NCBI GenBank assembly: GCA_963700375.1 | Contig: CAVOXF010000002.1 | Coordinates: 372,001 to 436,000, forward strand | Direction of reading: 5' to 3' | Origin: JAHEEL01 sp963700375 | GTDB taxonomy: Bacteria; Actinomycetota; Acidimicrobiia; Spongiisociales; UBA5794 | Length of the DNA: 64,000 bases | Part shown: in pieces, positions 31,612-38,565 of the stretch | Layout: each line of letters opens with the position of its first letter | Numbering within the stretch: position 1 is the first letter of the stretch | Program-made: the position numbers and the translations under genes | Notes under the pieces: generated by a model | Told to the model about the DNA's origin: nothing | What the model saw: only the letters and a program-made list of their open reading frames with translations | Database searches by the model: none

Positions 31612-33336
31612 CTAGCCCTCGGCCGCCGGAGCGTTGATCAGGCCCCAGAGGTAGTCGTAGTACTCGAACACACCGCTGTTACCGGTATGCAGAGGACTCG
31701 CTGCATCGAGGCCGGCCGTATACGAAGCCACGACGTCGTTGGCATCGAACGTCGATCCATCGTGGAACGTGACGCCTTGACGGAGGGAGCATGTCCACAC
31801 GTCAAGAGTCTCGTTCGGCACACACTCGGTGGCCAGCTGCGGCTGAACCGTGCCGTCCTGGGTGTAGCCGTAGAGAGCCTCAACGACCTGGGCGCAGGCC
31901 CGGAGCGACTCGCCGTCGGTCTCATCGGCGCAGTACAGCGAGATCGGCTCGTTGCCCTGGACGAAGACCAAGGTGTCGGTTCCGTTGTCCCAGAAGTTGA
32001 GCATCACTGAACCCCACGGTGGGGCGTAGGCGCCCGTCACGGTTGCCGTCGCTCCGAAGGCGCTACCACCGTGAGCGACCGGCACCAACGGCACCAGTTC
32101 CTTGATCGCGTTGTTCGCCTGCTCGTAGAGCGGTGCCGCTTCAGCGGCGCTTGCGAGCTGCGATGCCGTGGCAAGCGGTTCGTAGATCTCCGGGTAGGAA
32201 TCCCCGAACTGCGTCTGCGACTCGCTGAAGTGGTAGTCCAGGAAGTTGGTGACGTGCGGGTAGTCGCCCGTCCATCCCAGCAGGTGAATGCCGTCCAGGC
32301 CGCCGGCGGCGGACGTCTGGATGAACTCGCCGGACTCCATGACCACGACCTCGGCGTTGATGTTCAGGTTCTCCTTGAGCTGAGCCTGAATATCGGCGGC
32401 GACATTGCCCGGGGTGGGCAGGTAGCCGCGTGTGACGTCGCGGTAGTAGATCTTGGTGTCGAATCCGTCTCCGAGGCCGGCACCCTCGAGGAGGGCCTTC
32501 GCCGCCTCGACGTCGAAGTCGTACCACGATTCGCCCTGACACCCGTTCTCAACCGTGCACGGTGTGAAGTGCGATGCTATCTCGGACCCGGGCGGGTAGA
32601 ACGTGTCAACGATGCGCTGCCGGTCGATGCCGAGGGCAACGGCCTTGCGCACATCCGGGTTGTCCCAGGGCGTGAACGTGTTGGTGAAGCCCATGTAGAA
32701 GATGTTCGGCTCCGGCTTGTTGATGAGGACGAGATTCGGGTCGTTCTCGATAGTCGCGAAGTCCTCCGGACCCGGGAACGTCATGCCGTCGGCATTGCCG
32801 CTCTGGAGTTCCAGGAGTCGTCCCGCGCTCTCCGTCGACCACTTCAAGACCGCCGTCTCGGCTGCCGCCAACTGTCCGTAGTAGTCGTCGTTGCGGGTGT
32901 AGATGACCGAGTCACCCCGCACCCACTCCTGCAACTTGTACGGCCCGGTTCCGACGGGATCGTCGAGCGGGGCTCCGCCCGTTGCTTCGAGATGCTCTTC
33001 CGGCTGGATGCCGAAGACGGCGAACGCGATCTGCTGCAGGAACGCCGGGTGCGGTCCGCAGAGTGCGAATTCGACGGTGTACTCGTCAACCGCGGTGAGC
33101 GTCTTGATCCGACCTCCGTAGTCGCAGCCGCCGGCATCGAGGACGTAGCCTTCGAAGCCAGGATCGGGAGCAGCGGTGGTCGTCGTTGTGGTCTCGGCAG
33201 GCGCCGTCGTCGTAGTCTCGTCCGTGCCGCCTTCGGCGGCTGTGGTGGTCGTCGTATCGTCCGACGTCCCGGCACACGCCGCAGCAATGAGGGCCATTGC
33301 GAAGACGAGGATGAGTAGCTTGCTGATTCGTTTCAA
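31612..33336 (-). CDS. oppA: Peptide-binding lipoprotein, SBP_bac_5 family, circularly permuted order
   Basis: 574 residues from TTG 33336, chosen for the strong GGAGG nine bases upstream and the lipoprotein signal KRISKLLILVFAMALIAAAC. A Thr-rich stalk follows. The mature domain begins with IKTLTAVDEYTVEFALCGPH and PVGTGPYKLQEWVRGD, which normally lie about 150 residues into the family. It ends with TLVFVQGNEPISLYCADETD, ACAQVVEALYGY and LRQGVTFHDGSTFDANDVVA, the segments that normally open the mature protein. So the segment order is permuted. The middle (NPDVRKAVALGIDRQRIVDT, LLGWTGDYPHVTNFLDYHF) is standard. Several extra cysteine pairs are present. Confidence 0.92.
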   Translation of the reverse strand: MKRISKLLILVFAMALIAAACAGTSDDTTTTTAAEGGTDETTTTAPAETTTTTTAAPDPGFEGYVLDAGGCDYGGRIKTLTAVDEYTVEFALCGPHPAFLQQIAFAVFGIQPEEHLEATGGAPLDDPVGTGPYKLQEWVRGDSVIYTRNDDYYGQLAAAETAVLKWSTESAGRLLELQSGNADGMTFPGPEDFATIENDPNLVLINKPEPNIFYMGFTNTFTPWDNPDVRKAVALGIDRQRIVDTFYPPGSEIASHFTPCTVENGCQGESWYDFDVEAAKALLEGAGLGDGFDTKIYYRDVTRGYLPTPGNVAADIQAQLKENLNINAEVVVMESGEFIQTSAAGGLDGIHLLGWTGDYPHVTNFLDYHFSESQTQFGDSYPEIYEPLATASQLASAAEAAPLYEQANNAIKELVPLVPVAHGGSAFGATATVTGAYAPPWGSVMLNFWDNGTDTLVFVQGNEPISLYCADETDGESLRACAQVVEALYGYTQDGTVQPQLATECVPNETLDVWTCSLRQGVTFHDGSTFDANDVVASYTAGLDAASPLHTGNSGVFEYYDYLWGLINAPAAEG

Positions 33337-33355
33337 GGGTGCCTCCTTCCCTAGA

Positions 33356-33380
33356 GGAACCGATCCAGCAGGATCGGTCC
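33356..33380. promoter_or_regulatory. Inverted repeat in the oppA divergent promoter region
   Basis: CCGATCC (33360-33366) and GGATCGG (33371-33377) form a perfect 7-bp dyad around AGCA, extendable with one bulge to GGAACCGATCC/GGATCGGTCC. It lies in the oppA leader, 24-41 bases before the TTG start. It could be an operator or a leader hairpin controlling the transporter. No regulator gene is adjacent. Confidence 0.45.
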
Positions 33381-33450
33381 ATTGAACGCTAGTCGATTCG
33401 CGTTTCGCGAGTCTCGTTCGATCTTGGGGGCGTTGCTTGGGCCGATCGGT

Positions 33451-34323
33451 ATGGTTCGCGCCGTATCCGAGGAGTGCACCATCCGTTCCGTCGTCACGAT
33501 GATCGCAGTCGGGGCATTGATCTCGATTCTGACGTTTGTTGCCGCGGTTGCGTTCTGGGTGGATCGCTCCGTCGTACAAGAATCGGCGTTCATTGAACAC
33601 GCAACCGAAGTCCTCGAGATGGACGCATCCCGGCAGGTGCTTGCCGAGCGTCTGATGGACGACGCGATCGACTCGGTGCCGCTCCTCGCACTGGTTCGCG
33701 GCGCCGGTGAGCGGGCAATCGTCGCCATCCTGGAGTCGGGAGCGTTCGATCCGGCAATCGACAGCCTCGTCGTCGCGGGCCACCGGCACGTGATGTCACA
33801 GCAAGATGGACCGTTCGTGGCGGATCTCAGCGAGGTTCGTGCGGTTCTCGTCGAGCCGATTGCTCGGATCTCTCCCGATCTCGCGGAGCGGATCCCCGTG
33901 GACACATTCGAGGAGGTGGTCATCCTCGATGCCGAGGCGCTTCCGGTGATGGGTCGGGCAGCAGGGTGGATGCCCATCGTGACCGTGATCGCCGCTGCGA
34001 GCGCGGTGTTCCTGGCGGTTGCGGGCGTGATGCTGGCCCGGCGCCGTTCTGTCGCTCTGCTGGTTGTGGGTGCGGCGGTGATGATTGCCGGCGCGGGCGT
34101 GGCGGTGTGGAGCGTGGTAGGCGGGCCCTTGGCTCGCTCGCGGGTTGACGACTCGGTCAGCCGTGTCCTTGTCGAGAACGGCTACGCCGTCTTCTCTCGC
34201 TCCTTGACCGCCGGTGGCGCCTGGCTGGTCGTAGTCGGCTCCACCGTGGCCGCCGCCGGGTTGATCGGAATGCTGATTGGGGCGGCCCGAGGAACGGCCC
34301 CCGGCGAGAGCTCATCTTCTTGA
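33451..34323 (+). CDS. Hypothetical membrane protein with extracytoplasmic domain
   Basis: 290 residues from ATG 33451 (MVRAVSEEC). The frame is open from TTG 33382, which would add 23 residues. One N-terminal helix (VVTMIAVGALISILTFVAAVAFWV), a hydrophilic domain of about 110 residues, then three helices (WMPIVTVIAAASAVFLAVAG, LLVVGAAVMIAGAGVAVWSV, WLVVVGSTVAAAGLIGMLIG). Similar layouts occur in actinobacterial proteins of unknown function. Divergent from oppA and convergent with the osmoprotectant binding protein. Confidence 0.65.
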   Translation: MVRAVSEECTIRSVVTMIAVGALISILTFVAAVAFWVDRSVVQESAFIEHATEVLEMDASRQVLAERLMDDAIDSVPLLALVRGAGERAIVAILESGAFDPAIDSLVVAGHRHVMSQQDGPFVADLSEVRAVLVEPIARISPDLAERIPVDTFEEVVILDAEALPVMGRAAGWMPIVTVIAAASAVFLAVAGVMLARRRSVALLVVGAAVMIAGAGVAVWSVVGGPLARSRVDDSVSRVLVENGYAVFSRSLTAGGAWLVVVGSTVAAAGLIGMLIGAARGTAPGESSSS

Positions 34324-34325
34324 TT

Positions 34326-34393
34326 CGGGCTCCCAGAGTCCCCTGCGTCGTCGCTCCTCCCCGTCCCCCCGGCCTACTGTGCGGCCGGGGGAC
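34326..34393. terminator. Family B element with GC-rich hairpin, between convergent genes
   Basis: GTCCCCCCGGCC and GGCCGGGGGAC (34363-34393) form an 11-bp stem with one bulged C and loop TACTGTGC. The preceding bases (TCGGGCTCCCAGAGTCCCCT, then CGTCGTCGCTCCTCC) match the element at 3061-3132. A shared bidirectional terminator cassette is the likely explanation. Confidence 0.7.
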
Positions 34394-34404
34394 GGGCTGC
34401 TCGG

Positions 34405-35322
34405 CTACTCCGTGATTCCGTTGGCCTTCAGCCAGTCGGCTACCACGGTCTCGGGGTCCTGGCCGTCGATGCCGACGAGTTTGTTGAGCGAGATGAGTTC
34501 GGTGGTGGTGAGCTTCGCTGACACGGCGTTGAGCGCGTTGGCGAAGTCGTCACCGTAAGCGTCGATGATCTCGGAACGGACCGCAGGAACGAGGTTCTCG
34601 GAAGGCTGCAGCGCCTTGTCGTCCTCGAGCAACACGAATTCCTTGGCAAGGATCGTGCCGTCGCTCGTGAACATCAGGCCGACCTGGATCTCATCGCCTT
34701 CAAGCGCCGCGACCGTGATCGGGCCACCGGCGTCGAGCGGCTTGAACTCGGCGAAATCGAGACCGTAGACGCTCTGAAGGCCCCTCAGGCAGAACTCACG
34801 CTCCGGGCACTCGGGTGGTCCCCCGAGAACCAGCGTCCCGTTCGCCGCAGCAAGGTCCGATACCTTCGTGAGGCCGAGCGCCTCGGCGGTTGCCTGTGTG
34901 ACCGCGAAGCCGTTCTTGTCCTGCGCCGGCGCATATTCGAGCACCTGGATGCCGGCCGGCTCCCACGCCGCCTGGAGCGCCGAGTGTGTCTCGTCCGAGT
35001 TGGAGGTTGCCGAGCCACCGAGATAGGTCAGCATCGACCCGATGTATTCGGGGATCAGGTCCAGTTCTCCCGATTCGAGCGCCGGTGCGTAGATCTCGCG
35101 GTTTCCGGTGTTGAGCTTGCGCTCCACCTGATAGCCCTCTGCCTCGAGGGTCTGGGCGTAGATCTCGGCGACGAGAGCACTCTCGCTGAAGTTCGCCGAG
35201 CCGATCTTGATCGCCGGTCCGTCCTTGGCGTCACCGTCGCCACCCGACCCGCACGCGGTCGCGATGAGCGCGAACGCGACGATGGCCGCCCCGGCGATGG
35301 TTCTGCGGAATGGTTTCCGCAT
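34405..35322 (-). CDS. Osmoprotectant (glycine betaine/choline-type) binding lipoprotein
   Basis: 305 residues. The lipoprotein signal ends at IATACGS. The OpuAC/ProX-type fold follows: KIGSANFSESALVAEIYAQT, LESGELDLIPEYIGSMLTYL, FKPLDAGGPITVAALEGDEI and the C-terminal LNAVSAKLTTTELISLNKLV. The DLIPEYIGS element belongs to the OsmF/YehZ/OpuCC branch. Binds a quaternary-ammonium or related osmolyte outside the cell and delivers it to the two adjacent permeases. Last gene of the osmoprotectant operon. Confidence 0.9.
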   Translation of the reverse strand: MRKPFRRTIAGAAIVAFALIATACGSGGDGDAKDGPAIKIGSANFSESALVAEIYAQTLEAEGYQVERKLNTGNREIYAPALESGELDLIPEYIGSMLTYLGGSATSNSDETHSALQAAWEPAGIQVLEYAPAQDKNGFAVTQATAEALGLTKVSDLAAANGTLVLGGPPECPEREFCLRGLQSVYGLDFAEFKPLDAGGPITVAALEGDEIQVGLMFTSDGTILAKEFVLLEDDKALQPSENLVPAVRSEIIDAYGDDFANALNAVSAKLTTTELISLNKLVGIDGQDPETVVADWLKANGITE

Positions 35323-35395
35323 GGGTTCCTCCCGTGAATTGACTGCTCTTCAACCTAGCGAGGGCAACCCGCCAAATAGGGAGGTTCTTCCGCGT

Positions 35396-36106
35396 TTATG
35401 CGACGACGGTCTCGACGACGTCCGATCGAGACTGGAGCGTCGTGGGCACCACGCGTCGCTCAACCCACCCGAGGAGCACTTCGAGGGAGATGGCGAGTCC
35501 GGCGACGAGGATGGCTCCGGCGAAGACCAGCACGTTGTCCCGAACGGAGAATCCATCGACGATGAACCTCCCCAGCCCACCCCACCCGACGAGCGCTCCG
35601 AGCGTTGCCGTGGCCGCGACCTGAACGGTTGCGACCCGGACGGCGGCGAGGATCACCGGCGAGGCCATCGGGAGTTCGACCTTGGAGAGGACCTCCCTAT
35701 CCGTCATGCCCATCCCTCGGGATGCCTCAACAAGATCGGGATCAACGCCCGCGACCCCGGTGTACGTGTTCGTGAACATCGGAGGGACGGCGAGGAAGAG
35801 GAGCGCCAGAAACGTCGGCCAGAATCCGATCCCCAGACCCAGGCGGATGCTGATCGGAAGGAAGAGGACAACGATTGCGAACGACGGAATCGCTCGGCCT
35901 ATGTTCACTACCGCCACCACGAACGTACCCCCGAGGCGCCGGTGGCCGAGCCACAAAGCAGGTGGAATCGCAAGGAGTGCTGCAGCGATGGTTGCGGCGA
36001 CGGTCAACTGAACGTGTTCGCGGAGTCGGTTGAGGATGCCGGATGGGCCGATCCAATTCTGCGGGTCGGCGAACCACGCGAGTACCTCTCCCAGGAACTC
36101 GGTCAT
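35396..36106 (-). CDS. Osmoprotectant ABC transporter permease (second)
   Basis: 236 residues from ATG 36106, overlapping the first permease by ATGA. BPD_transp_1 fold: QLTVAATIAAALLAIPPALW, IGRAIPSFAIVVLFLPISI and the EAA loop DLVEASRGMGMTDREVLSKV. GALVGWGGLGRFIVDGFSVR is typical of OpuCB/OpuCD and OsmW/Y permeases. Pairs with the permease at 36103-36789 to form the channel. Confidence 0.92.
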   Translation of the reverse strand: MTEFLGEVLAWFADPQNWIGPSGILNRLREHVQLTVAATIAAALLAIPPALWLGHRRLGGTFVVAVVNIGRAIPSFAIVVLFLPISIRLGLGIGFWPTFLALLFLAVPPMFTNTYTGVAGVDPDLVEASRGMGMTDREVLSKVELPMASPVILAAVRVATVQVAATATLGALVGWGGLGRFIVDGFSVRDNVLVFAGAILVAGLAISLEVLLGWVERRVVPTTLQSRSDVVETVVA

Positions 36107-36789
36107 ACCGCCGCCCTTCTTCTCGACCACGGCGTCGCGAGGTGCTGGATGCCGGCCAGGCTGAGGTCGACGATCACGGCGAGGACCACGGAGACAACCG
36201 TACCGACCACGATCTGCGTTGTGCCGATCGGTGAGTAGAACAGGTTGAGGCCGCGCAGGATGAAGAACCCGAGGCCGCCCTGGCCGATCAGCGCGGTCAC
36301 CGTGACGAGACCGATCGTCGTCACCGCCGCGATTCTGATTCCGGCGATGATCACCGGCAGGGCGAGGGGCAGCTCGACCGAGAAGAAGAGGCCACGGTTG
36401 GTGTATCCCATCCCTCGGGCGGATTCGACCGTGGCGGGTGGTACGCCGTCGATCCCCGCGACGGTGTTCCTGATCAGGATCAGCAGGGTGTACGAGACGA
36501 GGCCGATCTCGGCGGTGAGGATCGAGAGACCGGTGATGGGGACCAGGAACGCGAACAGAGCGAGGCTCGGAATCGTGTAGAGGATCCCGGTGAACCACGT
36601 GATGGGTGAGTAGGTCCATCGGTACCGGAGGGCAACAAGGGAGAGTACGAGGCTGATCAACATCCCCACCGTGACCGCAATGGCGGTGAGGATGAGGTGT
36701 TCGACGGTGCGGTCCCAGATGTCGTCGAGGTGGTTGAACACCCACTCCCATGAGAAGAATCCGCCGGTCGCCTGCGCAAGGTGGATCAC
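36103..36789 (-). CDS. Osmoprotectant ABC transporter permease (first)
   Basis: 228 residues. VEHLILTAIAVTVGMLISLV, FTGILYTIPSLALFAFLVPI, the EAA loop ATVESARGMGYTNRGLFFSV and IGQGGLGFFILRGLNLF place it in the OpuC/Osm permease family. It overlaps the ATPase gene upstream and the second permease downstream by four bases each, so stoichiometric translation coupling is likely. Confidence 0.92.
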   Translation of the reverse strand: MIHLAQATGGFFSWEWVFNHLDDIWDRTVEHLILTAIAVTVGMLISLVLSLVALRYRWTYSPITWFTGILYTIPSLALFAFLVPITGLSILTAEIGLVSYTLLILIRNTVAGIDGVPPATVESARGMGYTNRGLFFSVELPLALPVIIAGIRIAAVTTIGLVTVTALIGQGGLGFFILRGLNLFYSPIGTTQIVVGTVVSVVLAVIVDLSLAGIQHLATPWSRRRAAV

Positions 36790-37874
36790 TGGAGGATCTC
36801 ACGGCTGATGGCGGCTGCGGTGACCATTCCCAGCAGTTCGGTTCCGTCGAAGACGGCCGCTACGGATGTGTGGGACGACACCACGGCGTCGAGTGCCTCC
36901 TTGAGCGAGGCGTTTCGACTGAGTCGCGTCAGGAAGGGTTCCACCTTGACGCCGCCGACGCCGCCCGCAGGCACGTTCGCGATGCGAACCCAGCCCTCCA
37001 CGGTGGAACCGGTGCCGACGGCCACCCAGTCGGTTCCGTACTCGAGAGCCGTGGCGACGGCCTCGGCGTGAGAGGCATCACGATCGACAACCGGGCCGCG
37101 TTCGAGGTCGAGATCCGAGATCGGGATCAGCGAGAGGCGCTTGATGCCTCGATCGGTCCCGAGGAAGTCCGCGACGAACGGGTTCGCGGGCTCGCGGAGG
37201 ATCTCCGCTGGCGACCCGTACTGCTCGAGATGGCCGCCTTCGCTGAGGATCGCAACTCGGTCTCCGAGCTTGATCGCCTCATCGATGTCGTGGGTGACGA
37301 GCGCGATCGTCTTGTGGAGGCGCTGCTGGAGTGCGAGGAGTTCATCCTGGAGGTGGGCACGCACGATTGGGTCGACGGCTCCGAAGGGCTCGTCCATCAG
37401 CAGGACGGGCGGGTCGGCCGCGAGGGCGCGGGCGACGCCAACTCGCTGGCGCTGGCCGCCAGACAGTTCGGTGGGGTAGCGATCGAGCAAGTCGGGGTCG
37501 AGGGCAACGAGTTCAGTGAGTTCATCGACCCTTTCGTTGATCCTCGCCTTGTCCCAATCGAGGAGTCCGGGCACCGTTCCGATGTTCTGTCGGATGGTGC
37601 GGTGGGGGAAGAGGCCAATCTGCTGGATGACATACCCGATGCCACGTCGGAGTTCGTGGACCGGAACGTCTTCGACCGAGTGGCCGTTGATGCGGATGGT
37701 GCCCGACGTCGGTTCGACGAGGCGGTTGATCATCTTGAGCGTCGTCGTCTTTCCGCATCCGGATGGGCCGACGAGCACGACGATCTCGCCTTGGTCCATG
37801 TGGAGGTTGAGGCGGTCGACCGCAGGCGCTGGGGATCCGGGGAACGTCTTGGTCAGGTTCTCGAGGTCGATCAT
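36786..37874 (-). CDS. Osmoprotectant ABC transporter ATPase (OpuCA type)
   Basis: 362 residues. Walker A VLVGPSGCGKTTTLKMINRL, the QQIGLFPHRTIRQNI Q-loop segment specific to the glycine betaine/OpuCA branch, signature ELSGGQRQRVGVARAL, Walker B VLLMDEPFGAVDPIVR and switch His THDIDEA. The C-terminal 100 residues look like a divergent CBS region ending TSVAAVFDGTELLGMVTAAA, which in OpuA senses ionic strength. It overlaps the LOG gene upstream by four bases. Confidence 0.94.
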   Translation of the reverse strand: MIDLENLTKTFPGSPAPAVDRLNLHMDQGEIVVLVGPSGCGKTTTLKMINRLVEPTSGTIRINGHSVEDVPVHELRRGIGYVIQQIGLFPHRTIRQNIGTVPGLLDWDKARINERVDELTELVALDPDLLDRYPTELSGGQRQRVGVARALAADPPVLLMDEPFGAVDPIVRAHLQDELLALQQRLHKTIALVTHDIDEAIKLGDRVAILSEGGHLEQYGSPAEILREPANPFVADFLGTDRGIKRLSLIPISDLDLERGPVVDRDASHAEAVATALEYGTDWVAVGTGSTVEGWVRIANVPAGGVGGVKVEPFLTRLSRNASLKEALDAVVSSHTSVAAVFDGTELLGMVTAAAISREILQ

Positions 37875-38410
37875 CGATCGCTGAGGGTCGAGGCGACCGC
37901 CTGGACGGCCTCATCGACCGTGTCGACCAGGGTCACGAGCGTGCCGTCGGTCTCGAGTTCCGACGTGAGGAGAGGGACAAGGCGCCGCCACTGCTCCCCA
38001 ACGGCGATGACCGGTTTCGGCTCTGCGCCGGCGAATCGAGCGACGAACGCGAGGTTCCATGCGACGATGAGTTCGGTCGCTGTACCGAGAGAGCCGGGGA
38101 GGGCGATGGAGGCGATGGAGACCTCGACCATCTCGTGGATACGCTCGAGGAGGGATGCCGCGCGGGTCTCTTCGGTGAGGTGCTCATTGCCGCCGGGTCG
38201 GCCCGGGAAGACGTCGGGCACGGTCACTCCGATCACATGGCCGCCTGCTTGTCGAGCGCCGAGGGAGACGGCCTCCATCAGTCCCGCATAGCCGCCGGTC
38301 GCGACGGAGAATCCGGCCTCGGCGAGCAGCCGCCCGCAGCGGACACCCGCTTCGTAGTCCGGTTCGCCTGGCCGGGGTGCGGAGGCTCCAAAGACCGCAA
38401 CAACACTCAT
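37871..38410 (-). CDS. LOG family protein (Rossmann-like, lysine decarboxylase-like)
   Basis: 179 residues. The nucleotide-binding fold VVAVFGASAPRPGEPDY, the motif SVATGGYAGLMEAVSLGA (family GGGxxGLM) and IALPGSLGTATELIVAW (family PGGxGTxxE, here PGSLGTATE) identify the LOG/TIGR00725-like group. Related proteins are cytokinin-activating phosphoribohydrolases or nucleotide 5'-monophosphate hydrolases. It is the first gene of the osmoprotectant operon with ATGA coupling to the ATPase, an unusual partner. Its promoter region is filled with family A repeats. Confidence 0.85.
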   Translation of the reverse strand: MSVVAVFGASAPRPGEPDYEAGVRCGRLLAEAGFSVATGGYAGLMEAVSLGARQAGGHVIGVTVPDVFPGRPGGNEHLTEETRAASLLERIHEMVEVSIASIALPGSLGTATELIVAWNLAFVARFAGAEPKPVIAVGEQWRRLVPLLTSELETDGTLVTLVDTVDEAVQAVASTLSDR

Positions 38411-38431
38411 GGCTGTCGAGGCTAGCGCCGA

Positions 38432-38555
38432 TCAACGCCGGAAACCCAGGGTTCACGGCGCTATATACAAGGTGGAGAACCCTGGGTTCGTGGCGTCAAC
38501 CATTCCGCGGGCCCACGGCGTCACATACGATGTGGAGAACCCTGGGTTCGGTAGG
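38432..38555. repeat. Family A intergenic repeat cluster (three cores)
   Basis: Three cores lie between the divergent LOG and oligopeptidase genes: an inverted AAACCCAGGGTTC at 38442-38454 and two direct copies at 38477-38489 and 38537-38549 (period 60). The unit between the direct copies carries GCGGGCCCACGGCGTCACAT. The last core ends about 16 bases before the oligopeptidase ATG, so it is in or next to the promoter and leader. Confidence 0.92.
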
Positions 38556-38565
38556 GTCGCGGGGT

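Noticed and set aside
32071..33318. 415-codon plus-strand frame across oppA
   Set aside because: Antisense shadow; composition dominated by Val/Arg/Asp and no homology.
36750..38291. 513-codon plus-strand frame across the OpuCA-type ATPase
   Set aside because: Antisense shadow of a conserved ATPase with intact motifs.
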